Assembly (NCBI GenBank): GCA_964348015.1
Contig: CAYGBC010000042.1
Coordinates: forward strand, 62,001-126,000
Direction of reading: 5' to 3'
DNA from: SOIA01 sp964348015
Lineage (GTDB): Bacteria; Acidobacteriota; Aminicenantia; Aminicenantales; Aminicenantaceae
Length of the DNA stretch: 64,000 bases
A program made the translations under genes and the position numbers. Below are positions 15,253 through 24,101 of this stretch, one piece after another. Every line of letters begins with the position of its first letter. Position 1 is the first letter of the stretch. The notes beneath the pieces were generated by a model. It searched no databases. It was not told the origin of the DNA and saw nothing but the letters and a program-made list of their open reading frames with translations.

Positions 15253-17511
15253 TTATTTGGAGCGGACCATCAGCACCGAGCCTTCCGCTTGATCGGCCAC
15301 TTTATCCGGGATCGAGCCGAAAAGCCTCCGTCTGAGGGCCCATTCCTCTGATGCTCCGATGACAAGAAGGTCATTCTTTTGAGCGGACCGGGCAATGGCA
15401 CGCGCGATGTCCGTGTCGATGACCACATCCACCTCCGCAGAAACACCAACCGCATCAAGAGTGTCTTTGACGAATTCCTTCGCTTTATCCTGAAAGAGCT
15501 GAATGCTCTGCCTGTCGAACTCGGATTTTGCAGCAGAAGGACCCCGGCCGATTCGGACATTCAACGCAATCAAAGAGGCATTCCATTCATCCGCCAAGAC
15601 CTGGGCCAGCTTGAGCCCCAGCTGCGCATGCGATCCTCCGCTGACGGGCACGATTATGCGCTTGACATCCTGCAGGCCGCGGTCTTTGAGAACCAGGACG
15701 TTTCCTCTGGCAATTTTGAGCACATCCGCGACATTGGTCCGACCGGTGCGGGACATGCGGACCGTCCCTTTCCAGCCCATGATGATGTACTCAGGCTGCT
15801 CCATTTCGGCCACACTGAGAATGGCTGATGAAACGCTGCGGGCCACGATAGCCGTGGCTCGAGCTCTCACTCCCTGTTCAGCGGCATGATAGGACGCCGT
15901 TTCTAAAAGAGTCTTCTCTTCCCATCGCTGCTTTTCATACTCCAGGCCGCCGGCTTCAAGAGGGGTCTGACCCGGAACATCCACAACATGAATCAACTGG
16001 AGTTGGGCTTTGTGCGTCTTGGCTAGAGCCGTACTCAGCATCAAAAGAGAATATTCCGTGTCGGGATTTGCCAGAGGCACAAGGATAACCGGAACATCCT
16101 CACGTCGTGTCGCCAGGTATTCTTTGGCTCTCACCATGAGAGGCTTCATTACCTTATCTTTCCAGAGGATGTTCGAAGCGCCCACCAGTTGGGTTCCACG
16201 GCGCAAAAAGAGCATATACCAGACGAAGCTGGCTGCGATAATCAAATTTCCGATGAGCAATGATATCCTGCTCGTGTTGACGATGACAAAGATACACCCG
16301 AACAACCCCAGGAGCGGAACCATCGGATATCCGGGAGTGCGAAAACTGGGCTTGTACCAATCCAGCTTGGCATACCTCATGATGATGCACGCGAGGGTGA
16401 TGAGAGAATACAGGACAAGGCTCAGAAAGCCCGCGACTTCAGCGAGAAGCTCCAGATGCCGTCCGAAAAGAAAAATCAACAGCATGGTTAAACCCGTGGT
16501 GGTGGCAATCGACCGGTACGGCGTTTTGAAGCGGGAATGGATCTGATTCAGCCATTCAGGCATGAGCTGGTCCCGGCCCATGGCGAAGTTGACCCTGGAC
16601 GCGGCCAGCACGCTGGCATTCGCTGAAGAGACAGTGGCCAGGATCCCGCCCAGAAGAACCATGATATATCCACCGTTCCCCATCAGCTGGCGGGCCAGGT
16701 CCATCAGCACCGTTTCCTGGGCCATGTTTGGATCATTGTAACTCCTGAGTCCCAGCATGCAGAACACCACTGCACAGTAAAGCACTGTCACGATCACGAC
16801 CGAACTCACTTGAGCCAGAGGTAGATTTCTCTTTGGATTGCGGATCTCTTCAGAAATAGCGCTGATCTCGGCAAAACCCAAAAAAGTGATGAACAGGATA
16901 GGAAGTGTGATCAGGATTCCTGTAAATCCCTTCTCTGTCGGGATAAAAGGAGTCAACTTTTCGACATCCACCGCAAAAATCGACCGCGCAACGAACGCGA
17001 TCAGTATAAAAAGCAGTATTCCGACGATGACAGTCTGGGTTCCTCCCGTCTCCCGGGCTCCGATAAAATTGAGAAGACCGAGTAATGCTGTGACGACCAG
17101 AGCGACCACAGTGGGGGAAGTTCCCAGAGCATCACTCAAATAGTGACCGAACCCGATCATGTAGAACGCGGACGCGAACACAAGGCTCAACCACAGGCTC
17201 CAGCCCATTATGGTCCCCACCAGCGGGCCAAAAGCCCGGACCATAAACAGATATCCGCCTCCGGCATAAGGCATGCCCGTGGACAGTTCAGCCATACAGA
17301 GGGCGATCAGAACAGCGATAAATCCGCAGATGGCAAACGAGAGAAGAACTGCCGGGCCGGCCATGCTCGCGACAATCCCGGGCAGAACAAAGATTCCCGC
17401 CCCGATCATCGTCCCGACGCCGACGGATAAGGCCGCAAAAAAGCCCAGGTTCCGGGCCAGACGGACTTTCGCGTTCTCGTTCTCTTTTTTCTCTTTTTGA
17501 GTTTTCGCCAT
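15253..17511 (-). CDS. APC-family amino-acid permease with two C-terminal universal stress domains
   Basis: 752 residues from the ATG at 17511 (the frame begins 6 nt earlier with TTG). After a Lys/Glu-rich N-terminus, twelve hydrophobic segments run to about residue 435. The APC TM1 motif is VGVGTMIGAGIFVLPG, followed by the TM2-TM3 signature ALCMAELSTGMPYAGGGY and FLGFAEISAISEEIRNPKRN. Two UspA-like domains follow (about 468-605 and 608-752), starting VPVILVPLANP and RIIVPVSGGSH. The last ends in LVIGASEEW and GSIPDKVADQAEGSVLMVRSK-type strands. Such fusions are known among bacterial amino-acid transporters; the Usp part may sense nucleotides. Substrate unknown. Confidence 0.92.
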   Translation of the reverse strand: MAKTQKEKKENENAKVRLARNLGFFAALSVGVGTMIGAGIFVLPGIVASMAGPAVLLSFAICGFIAVLIALCMAELSTGMPYAGGGYLFMVRAFGPLVGTIMGWSLWLSLVFASAFYMIGFGHYLSDALGTSPTVVALVVTALLGLLNFIGARETGGTQTVIVGILLFILIAFVARSIFAVDVEKLTPFIPTEKGFTGILITLPILFITFLGFAEISAISEEIRNPKRNLPLAQVSSVVIVTVLYCAVVFCMLGLRSYNDPNMAQETVLMDLARQLMGNGGYIMVLLGGILATVSSANASVLAASRVNFAMGRDQLMPEWLNQIHSRFKTPYRSIATTTGLTMLLIFLFGRHLELLAEVAGFLSLVLYSLITLACIIMRYAKLDWYKPSFRTPGYPMVPLLGLFGCIFVIVNTSRISLLIGNLIIAASFVWYMLFLRRGTQLVGASNILWKDKVMKPLMVRAKEYLATRREDVPVILVPLANPDTEYSLLMLSTALAKTHKAQLQLIHVVDVPGQTPLEAGGLEYEKQRWEEKTLLETASYHAAEQGVRARATAIVARSVSSAILSVAEMEQPEYIIMGWKGTVRMSRTGRTNVADVLKIARGNVLVLKDRGLQDVKRIIVPVSGGSHAQLGLKLAQVLADEWNASLIALNVRIGRGPSAAKSEFDRQSIQLFQDKAKEFVKDTLDAVGVSAEVDVVIDTDIARAIARSAQKNDLLVIGASEEWALRRRLFGSIPDKVADQAEGSVLMVRSK

Positions 17512-17650
17512 GATCAAATTCTACACGGGTTAATCCCCGCTATCCTCCAAGTCCTTCTTCTGTAGGCCTTGATAAACCCTAAAAATCCCCTGCATATTCC
17601 TGCAGGACCTTCAGCTCATTTCAAATCCAAGAACTTTTGAACAGAATTTT

Positions 17651-20600
17651 CTATTTCTTGACTCTCACTGGATAAGGAGGACGCTCGACCTTCTTCGGCG
17701 GATTCTTCTCGAGTTCTTCCAGGATGATTTTGATGGCTTTTTCCAGCTGCGGGTCTCTCCCGGCAATCACATCCGCCGGCCACTGTTCGACTTCGATATC
17801 CGGAGGCACTCCGACATTCTCGACCACCCAGCCGTCTTCTGTCCAGATGGCCAAGTTCGGAGCCGTGACATAGCCGCCGTCCATCAAAACCGGGAAGCCC
17901 AGAGTTCCGACCAGTCCGCCCCAGGTTCTCTTTCCGATCAATGGACCCAGCTTGAATTTACGGAACATCCAGGGAAGCAGATCGCCACCAGATCCGGCTG
18001 TCTCATCGATCAGCATGACTTTCGGCCCTTGAATTGATCCACCCGGTGTTTTGATGTCATCCCCATAGCGCATGTTCCAGTAAGACACAAAAGGCCTCCG
18101 GAGATGATCGATATAATAATCCGCTACCTGGCCGCCACCGTTAAACCGTTCATCCACGATGATCGCATCCTTGTGAACTTGGGGGAAAAAGTAACGCTTG
18201 AAGTAAGTATGACCCGATGTGGATGTGTTCGGGACATAGACATAGGCCACTCGGCCGTTGGTCGCTTCGTCCACTTTCTTGAGATTTCCTTCCACCCAAT
18301 CTCTGTTCCGCAAAGCATACTCATTACTGAGAGGCACGACTTTGACTGTACGAGAACCGGTCCCATCGGGATTCGGGCCGACAGTGATCTCGATCAGCTT
18401 ACCCGATGTATTCTCGAAGAACTTGAATATATTCTCCGGAGGACGCACTTCCCTGCCCTGGACTGCCAGCAGATACTCTCCTGTTTTCACATCCACTCCG
18501 GGCTCTGTCAGCGGCGAACGAAGCCGTGGATTCCAGTTGAGTCCGCCGTAGATCTTTTTAAACCTGTAGCGCCCTCGTTCTATGGAGTAATCGGCTCCCA
18601 ACAAGCCCCCTGGAACTCTTTTAGGCTGACTGAGATAATCTCCGCCCCCGACCCGGTGGTGACCGACAACCAGCTCACTGCACATCCACTGGATCACCCG
18701 GTTCAAGTCACTCCGGCAGGAGAGGTGAGGAAGGAACACAGAATATTTTTCCTTCATGGCTGGCCAATCTGCGCCATGCATGTTCGTGGCATAAAAGTAG
18801 TCCCGGTTGATTCGCCAGGCCTCATTAAAAATCTGCTTCCATTCTGTCATCGGTTCGATCCGGACTTCGATCGCATCCGTATTGATCTTCCCCTGCCCGG
18901 GTTTGGCTTTCGGCCCCGCAGGAATTATCCCCCAGGTCTGCCGGGACAAATACAGGATCTTCTTCTTGTCGGCGGAAATCATAAACCTGTTCACGCCGGT
19001 TAAGATATCTTCTGCTCTACGTTTTTTCAGGTCGAATTTTTTCAATTTGGTTTCCGCGGCAAAAGCACCACGGCTTCCGGAAGGTGCCTCCAAGTAGTAG
19101 ATTTCCCCCTCCTTTCCTGCCCGAAGGTTGAAATACGCACCGGCTCGGACAGGCAGGGCAATAATTCTGTAACTCAAGCCGTCAAAATCGATGGAAAAAG
19201 CTTTCTCAGGCGTTGCTTTTTGTGCGGCTGGCTTTTTGGCTTTCCTTTTCGATTTGGGCTCTGCCTTTTGAGACGCCTTTTCTTCAGCAGTTCCTTTCTC
19301 CTCATCACTCTCCTTGGTAAGAGGGGAAGGCACGCCTTTCTGCAACACCACAAGGTAAAGCGAACGCGTCATATCCATATCTGCACTGGACATGGCAAAC
19401 CACTGTTTGATCGGGCCTGCATCAGTGGACGCAAAAAAGTAAATGTATTTTCCGCTCTGATCAAACTCGGGTTCGCTGACATCGCTCATGCCGTCTGAAA
19501 CAGCATAAGACTTATTCCTCTCTATGGAATAGACGTACACCTTCTGCATGTACGCGGCGGTGTTCAGAGTGTAAGAGATCCATTTGGAATCCGGTGACCA
19601 GACCGAATGGATCGACCGGAACCGGCTTGGCCCGTAGATCCTCTCCGATGCGATCTTTTTCGAAACACCCGTCTTTAAATCTATCCAGTAGAGACTCCAG
19701 GAATTATCCGCAAAGGAGATCTTCTGGCTGTCCGGAGACCAGACTGGAGAATCGTAAAATCCAGACCCAGACATTTTGTATTTCTTCGCCTGTCCTTTGC
19801 CGTCCTGTGGCCTGATATGGAGCTCATACTCTCCGCTCTCATCCGAGAAATAGGCGATGGACTTTCCGTCCGGTGACCAGATTGGAGACCTTTCGTGAAC
19901 GCCCGGAGAGTTTGTCAGGTTGCGCGGGTCTCCCTTTTCTGCCGGAACCGTAACGATCTCGCCTCTATAGTTAAACACCGCTCTCGCTCCTGACGGAGAG
20001 ACCGAGGCATGCCGGATAAAGCGGGGATTCTTGGCATAACGGGGACGCAGCTCAAGCAAGTCCGCGGCCACGCCGATCGTCAGTTTATTACTTTTTTCCT
20101 GGGCAACATCAAAAAGATGAAGGTGTCCCGCCTGTTCATAGATGATCTTTCCTCCACCATCCGAAGCCTTGATCACCGGAAAATCCACGTGAGAGGTGAG
20201 TTGTTTGATCTCCTTTGTTTTCGTGCCGAAGGAGAAAAGGTTGAATTCCCCGTTTCTATCCGAACGAAAATAAACCTTGTCTCCAATCCACATGGGATCA
20301 GTGTCGTTGCAGCGGCCCTCTGGCTGAGGAATCTTCTCTACGGAGTAATCGTCAAGTGAAATCAGCCAGATTTCGGAAACCGTTCCTCCTCTGTAATGCT
20401 TCCATTGATGAAAGCGTTCAGACAGCGGAGTGTAGGCCATTTTCTTCCCATCCGGCGAATAGGTCGCTCTGTAAGCATTAGGTATTTTGAGGGGTGAAGG
20501 AAAATCCCCTTCAAGAGGGACTGTAAATAGCTGTGTATACCTCCTTGTAAAAACAGAGCGGGCAGATATAAACAACACTGAAGAACCATCCGGCGTGAAA

Positions 20601-20959
20601 TCCCGCACAAAATCAAATCCTGGATGCCAGGTGAGCCTTTTGGGCACACCGCCATCCACTGAAACAACGTAGACATCGACGTTGCCGTCGTATTCTCCGC
20701 TGAATGCGATTAGCTTGCCATCGGGTGAAAATACTGGGCTGGACTCGTTTCCCTGAGCACTGGTTAACCGTCGGACACCTGTGCCGTCAATGTTGGCCAC
20801 CCACAGGTCATTCGCATACGCGAAGGCAATGTGTGTCGGGCTGACAGCGGGCTGACTCAAAAGCTTTGTATCTTTGATATCGATCCCGCTCTCCAGAAAT
20901 CCTGGTGCCGCGATAGCCAGTAGCAATAAAAACGCTAAAACATGAAGATATCTTTTCAT
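17651..20959 (-). CDS. Tricorn protease homologue (second copy), exported
   Basis: 1,102 residues. N-terminal signal peptide (about 1-21), then PD40 propeller blades (SPDGKLIAFSGEYDGNVDVY, SPDGKSIAYFSDESGEYELH). A Lys/Ala/Glu-rich insertion sits near 560-590. The core holds ELVVGHHRVGGGD, a PDZ-like region, IIVDERFNGGG and the nucleophile S990 in TAGSGGD, then GKRTWGG. It is clearly paralogous to the copy at 6948-10217 but diverged throughout, so this is an old duplication. The insertion position is shared. With the nearby M20 peptidase and amino-acid permease it fits extracytoplasmic peptide degradation and uptake. Confidence 0.93.
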   Translation of the reverse strand: MKRYLHVLAFLLLLAIAAPGFLESGIDIKDTKLLSQPAVSPTHIAFAYANDLWVANIDGTGVRRLTSAQGNESSPVFSPDGKLIAFSGEYDGNVDVYVVSVDGGVPKRLTWHPGFDFVRDFTPDGSSVLFISARSVFTRRYTQLFTVPLEGDFPSPLKIPNAYRATYSPDGKKMAYTPLSERFHQWKHYRGGTVSEIWLISLDDYSVEKIPQPEGRCNDTDPMWIGDKVYFRSDRNGEFNLFSFGTKTKEIKQLTSHVDFPVIKASDGGGKIIYEQAGHLHLFDVAQEKSNKLTIGVAADLLELRPRYAKNPRFIRHASVSPSGARAVFNYRGEIVTVPAEKGDPRNLTNSPGVHERSPIWSPDGKSIAYFSDESGEYELHIRPQDGKGQAKKYKMSGSGFYDSPVWSPDSQKISFADNSWSLYWIDLKTGVSKKIASERIYGPSRFRSIHSVWSPDSKWISYTLNTAAYMQKVYVYSIERNKSYAVSDGMSDVSEPEFDQSGKYIYFFASTDAGPIKQWFAMSSADMDMTRSLYLVVLQKGVPSPLTKESDEEKGTAEEKASQKAEPKSKRKAKKPAAQKATPEKAFSIDFDGLSYRIIALPVRAGAYFNLRAGKEGEIYYLEAPSGSRGAFAAETKLKKFDLKKRRAEDILTGVNRFMISADKKKILYLSRQTWGIIPAGPKAKPGQGKINTDAIEVRIEPMTEWKQIFNEAWRINRDYFYATNMHGADWPAMKEKYSVFLPHLSCRSDLNRVIQWMCSELVVGHHRVGGGDYLSQPKRVPGGLLGADYSIERGRYRFKKIYGGLNWNPRLRSPLTEPGVDVKTGEYLLAVQGREVRPPENIFKFFENTSGKLIEITVGPNPDGTGSRTVKVVPLSNEYALRNRDWVEGNLKKVDEATNGRVAYVYVPNTSTSGHTYFKRYFFPQVHKDAIIVDERFNGGGQVADYYIDHLRRPFVSYWNMRYGDDIKTPGGSIQGPKVMLIDETAGSGGDLLPWMFRKFKLGPLIGKRTWGGLVGTLGFPVLMDGGYVTAPNLAIWTEDGWVVENVGVPPDIEVEQWPADVIAGRDPQLEKAIKIILEELEKNPPKKVERPPYPVRVKK

Positions 20960-21084
20960 GGAAGCCTCCTTTAATTTTTTCGGGGATTCAATCGATGTAT
21001 TTTATTTGAAAAGGAAATCATTGAAAATGGCCTTGAGCTCGAAAAGACCGTATCCTTTTAAAACTGACATCATTCATTCAGCAG

Positions 21085-21113
21085 ATTGTAGACCATACCT
21101 CTCTCTTTTTCAA
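21085..21113 (-). promoter_or_regulatory. Candidate promoter of the second Tricorn gene
   Basis: Minus strand TTGAAA (21113-21108), 17-nt spacer, TACAAT (21090-21085), about 125 nt upstream of the ATG at 20959. The 20960-21161 gap contains no gene. Confidence 0.5.
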
Positions 21114-21161
21114 TAAACAAATTCCTTCCATCCCTGTGATATATTTTAAAAGATGAAATGA

Positions 21162-22520
21162 TCAGTTCTTCGTCTCACAAAAGCGCTTCACGACATTGTA
21201 ATAGACCCGGACAGCCGTTCGGAAACTTTTTTCTCTGATTCTCTCATCATGCCCGTGGATAGACTGGTACTCTTCCATCGTGACCGGGCCGGGGAAGAAT
21301 CCGTAACATGCGGCGCCTTTCTTCCGGTAAAACCTCGAATCTGTTCCGTAGATGACAAGATGAGGGACGGTGAGAGACTCGGGAAACACGGCTCGAGTCT
21401 CCGCTTCAATGATCTTAAAAAGTTCTGTCTCGAACGGAGAAACGACCGCTTCCACCGGACGTTCGATATAACTGATCTTTACACGGGAGTCTGCGATGAC
21501 CTTCTTTAACTCGGAGACGAATTCATCCGGGTCCTGGTCCGGAAGAAGCCGACAGTCCAGGATAGCAGTGGCTTTGCCCGGAATCACGTTGGATTTCGGA
21601 GGATCTCCCACATATCCTTTCGTGACAGTCAGAGAAATCGTGTTCCGCTGGAGGGCGTTGTTGTAGGGAGTCTCATCCAGTCTGCCGAGCCTCCTTTTCA
21701 ACTCGGCCACAACCGGAGTGATGCGCACAGGAGTCTCGTAGGAGGCGACCCGGCTCAGGGCTTGAGCCATGATGAAGTTGGCGTTCTCTCCCATCGGCAT
21801 CGATCCGTGGCCGCTGTGTCCTGATGAGGAGAGTCTCAACCAGAGAACTTTTTTCTCAGCCACGCCCACAGAAAAAACGAGTCTTTTGTCTTTGGTGAAA
21901 AAACCCTGAGTGCCGAAGCCTCCCTCATCCAGGACGAATTCAGGATTGATATCTTCCCATCTGTTCTCGACCAGCCACATCGAACCCAATATTCCGGACG
22001 TCTCTTCATCTGCCACTGCCATAAAAATCACATCCCTCTCCAGCTGGATATTGTTCTTCTTGAGAAGAAGCATCGTCATCATCTGAACGATCCCGGTGTT
22101 TTTCATATCCAGAGCCCCGCGTCCATAAATGTACCCGTCCTTTTGCGCTGCCTCAAACGGATCAACAGACCATCCGGAACGATCCACAGGAACAGTGTCC
22201 ATGTGATTCAACAGCAGCAACGGACGTTTGTTCCCGTTCCCTTTCAACCGCGCAAGAACATTGACCCGACCTGTTTTGGGGCCCGACCATATCAATTCGA
22301 CCGGCAATCCTTCGTTCTGAAAAATGGTCTCGAAGAATTCAGCCGCACTAATCACTTCTCCCGGGGGATTACAGGTGTTAATCGCGAGGTATTCCCGGAA
22401 AAGTCGAACCGCCCTGTCTTCCTCACTCTTCCAATCTATGGCCTGTCTCTGAGGAAGAACAGGCTGAAAACACAAGAAAATAAGAACGAGCACTGAGATT
22501 TTTAGGAGATAATTTCTCAT
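21162..22520 (-). CDS. M20-family metallopeptidase, exported
   Basis: 452 residues. A signal peptide (about 1-24) is followed by the M20 zinc-site motifs: LLLNHMDTVPVD (His and catalytic Asp), GRGALDMKNTG (bridging Asp) and ADEETSG (catalytic Glu). The C-terminal ligand is probably in YQSIHGHDERI. The dimerisation domain starts with a GHGSMPMGENANF segment. M20 enzymes such as carboxypeptidase Ss1, ArgE and DapE remove N-acyl or C-terminal residues. Export suggests peptide trimming in the periplasm, consistent with the adjacent Tricorn gene on the same strand. Confidence 0.92.
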   Translation of the reverse strand: MRNYLLKISVLVLIFLCFQPVLPQRQAIDWKSEEDRAVRLFREYLAINTCNPPGEVISAAEFFETIFQNEGLPVELIWSGPKTGRVNVLARLKGNGNKRPLLLLNHMDTVPVDRSGWSVDPFEAAQKDGYIYGRGALDMKNTGIVQMMTMLLLKKNNIQLERDVIFMAVADEETSGILGSMWLVENRWEDINPEFVLDEGGFGTQGFFTKDKRLVFSVGVAEKKVLWLRLSSSGHSGHGSMPMGENANFIMAQALSRVASYETPVRITPVVAELKRRLGRLDETPYNNALQRNTISLTVTKGYVGDPPKSNVIPGKATAILDCRLLPDQDPDEFVSELKKVIADSRVKISYIERPVEAVVSPFETELFKIIEAETRAVFPESLTVPHLVIYGTDSRFYRKKGAACYGFFPGPVTMEEYQSIHGHDERIREKSFRTAVRVYYNVVKRFCETKN

Positions 22521-22716
22521 CTTTGATCCCTTTCAGTTTTTTCTGCAAACAACAAATCTTGATGCCCGGACTTTGACCGGAGGCCCTGCACCACTCCAAG
22601 AAACCATGTGGGGAATCCGGATGAATCCAAAGTCTGAGATCGATCTTCCAATCATCAGATAAAATATCACATAGCACATTAAGTCTGAAATGTCCAAATT
22701 CTGGAGGTGGCTTTCC

Positions 22717-22744
22717 TTGACTTTGAAAGTGGTTGTTATAGAAT
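22717..22744 (+). promoter_or_regulatory. Promoter of the RidA gene
   Basis: TTGACT (22717-22722), 16-nt spacer, TAGAAT (22739-22744). The predicted start of transcription near 22751 lies downstream of the first ATG in frame at 22707, which excludes that start. Confidence 0.5.
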
Positions 22745-22829
22745 GAGGACTCCTGCATGCTGGGAAAAAAGCAAAACAGGAACAGCCATACAGCTGAATG
22801 CGTTAATCCTTTTCAAAGGAGCATTGAAG

Positions 22830-23294
22830 ATGAAAAGAAGGGAGGCCCTTGTGGCCTTGAGCAGTATGGCCTTGATTGGCCCTCATTTTTCCTGCAAACC
22901 ACGAAGGAGTAAAGGAATGAAAAAAGAAATCAAAACAGACAATGCCCCAAAAGCCATTGGTCCGTATTCGCAGGCCATAGAAGCGAACGGATTTATTTTT
23001 GCATCCGGCCAGATCGCTATGGATCCTCAAACCGGTGAGCTGAAATTGGGCCCCGTGGAAGAACAGACACGGCTTGTGTTGAACAACATGAAAGCGGTGC
23101 TTGAGGCAGCCGGGAGCTCGTTCGACAAAGTGGTCAAATGCTCAGTCTTCCTTCAAGATATGGATGACTTCAGCGAGATGAATGCGGTGTACGGAGAGTT
23201 CTTTAAGCCTCCTTATCCGGCACGGGCAGCGGTACAGGTTGCACGGCTCCCCAAAGACGTCAAGGTCGAGATAGAGGCGATTGCAGTCAAGTAG
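22830..23294 (+). CDS. RidA/YjgF family protein with optional N-terminal export signal
   Basis: From the ATG at 22830 (AAAGGAG 8 nt upstream) the product has 154 residues. A second in-frame ATG at 22917 also has a strong site (GAAGGAG, 7 nt away) and would give the canonical RidA core of about 125 residues. The core shows NAPKAIGPYSQAI, FASGQIAMDPQTGEL and the catalytic arginine in PPYPARAAVQVARLP. RidA hydrolyses reactive enamine/imine intermediates formed by PLP dehydratases. The extra 29 residues of the long form begin MKRREAL, then a hydrophobic stretch, then SCKPRR, resembling a lipoprotein or Tat-like signal. Both cytosolic and exported forms are possible. Confidence 0.9.
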   Translation: MKRREALVALSSMALIGPHFSCKPRRSKGMKKEIKTDNAPKAIGPYSQAIEANGFIFASGQIAMDPQTGELKLGPVEEQTRLVLNNMKAVLEAAGSSFDKVVKCSVFLQDMDDFSEMNAVYGEFFKPPYPARAAVQVARLPKDVKVEIEAIAVK

Positions 23295-23459
23295 AATTTC
23301 TTCTTTACCTCAACATCAAATCCGAAATTATTTCGAAAGCGGGAATCAGCGCACGATTTAAGGCTGCTCCCGACAATTTGACCTCCCCCATCATGTACAG
23401 ATTTATTTGACTCAATATTGGATTTTGGGCCACAAGATTTTTCTCTGAATTCTTCCTGA

Positions 23460-23488
23460 TTGTTCCTTGTGTTCAAATCCTTTAAAAT
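23460..23488 (+). promoter_or_regulatory. Candidate promoter of the FmdB-like gene, near-leaderless
   Basis: TTGTTC (23460-23465), 17-nt spacer, TAAAAT (23483-23488). Transcription should start about 23495, only a few nt before the ATG at 23498, and no ribosome site is visible. Confidence 0.35.
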
Positions 23489-23497
23489 AAGAGTGCC

Positions 23498-23716
23498 ATG
23501 CCGATTTACGAGTTCATCTGCAAGAAATGCGGGAACCACTTTGAGGCCCTTGTCTCGATGGGGGGAGAAAAGAATATCTCCTGCGAATCCTGCGGGAATA
23601 AGAATATACAGAAACTTTATTCTTCTTTTGGGATTGGAGGCGGGAGCAGCCGCCTCAGTTCTTCCTCTGAAGCCTGCACGACCTGCTCGACAAAATCGTG
23701 CGACACGTGCAAGTAA
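23498..23716 (+). CDS. FmdB-type zinc-ribbon protein
   Basis: 72 residues. It opens with MPIYEFICKKCG and has a second knuckle CESCG, the four-cysteine zinc ribbon of the FmdB/CxxC regulatory-like family. A Ser/Gly linker leads to a C-terminal cluster with five cysteines (EACTTC, then KSCDTCK), which is common in longer members. These proteins are small and soluble, and their function is largely unassigned; a regulatory or metal-handling role is only suggested. No Shine-Dalgarno sequence precedes the ATG. Confidence 0.85.
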   Translation: MPIYEFICKKCGNHFEALVSMGGEKNISCESCGNKNIQKLYSSFGIGGGSSRLSSSSEACTTCSTKSCDTCK

Positions 23717-23745
23717 ATAAGAGAAAGCCCCTTGACTCTGTCTTT

Positions 23746-23931
23746 TCAGAATGTAGGCTTATCTGTCTTTTCCCAGAACATATCAATGAGATCATATTTG
23801 GCCACTTGACCTGTTTTGGGGCACCTGAAAGTCTGGCTCAGAATCGTGCTCTCATCGAATGATTCTTTTGTGTAAGCCACGGGTGAGGGGTGCTTCTCTC
23901 CGCAGATTTTGCATTTGTAAAAGACAGGCAT
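23746..23931 (-). CDS. Small CxxC zinc-binding protein of unknown function
   Basis: 61 residues. The ATG at 23931 has AAGGAAA 7 nt upstream and a good promoter farther out, which supports it as a real gene. The start MPVFYKCKICGEKH holds one CxxC pair, and FRCPKTGQVAKYDLIDMFW holds another cysteine, a rubredoxin- or ribbon-like layout with possibly three ligands plus a histidine. I cannot name a family. It converges on the FmdB-like gene with a 29-bp gap, and the short proteins may be functionally related. Confidence 0.72.
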   Translation of the reverse strand: MPVFYKCKICGEKHPSPVAYTKESFDESTILSQTFRCPKTGQVAKYDLIDMFWEKTDKPTF

Positions 23932-23975
23932 ATCTGAATTTCCTTTTATGTCATCAGTAAATTCCCTAGGTCATA

Positions 23976-24003
23976 ATTATAATCAGAAATCAAAGAAAGT
24001 CAA
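23976..24003 (-). promoter_or_regulatory. Promoter of the small CxxC protein
   Basis: Minus strand TTGACT (24003-23998), 16-nt spacer, TATAAT (23981-23976), about 45 nt before the ATG at 23931. It is back-to-back with the hyuA-like promoter. Confidence 0.6.
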
Positions 24004-24054
24004 AGCCTCTTTTTGGTTGTCCCATAAAAAACAAGGTCTGCATTTCGTGTTTGG

Positions 24055-24093
24055 AGTCAAGGCTTGACTTTACTCCAGCCTAAAAGATAAATA
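24055..24093 (+). promoter_or_regulatory. HyuA promoter with 15-bp perfect palindrome over the -35
   Basis: TTGACT (24064-24069) and TAAATA (24088-24093) are 18 nt apart. The -35 is the right arm of a perfect palindrome AGTCAAG-G-CTTGACT at 24055-24069. A repressor bound there would block RNA polymerase. The ATG at 24102 has no ribosome site, and the predicted transcript begins at or just before it. Confidence 0.5.
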
Positions 24094-24101
24094 TATCCTA
24101 A

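Noticed and set aside
18104..19003. 299-codon antisense frame inside the second Tricorn gene
   Set aside because: Shadow of a strong coding gene; composition and motifs are not protein-like.
22707..22829. N-terminal extension of RidA from the ATG at 22707
   Set aside because: The promoter lies at 22717-22744, so this start would be upstream of transcription; there is no ribosome site.
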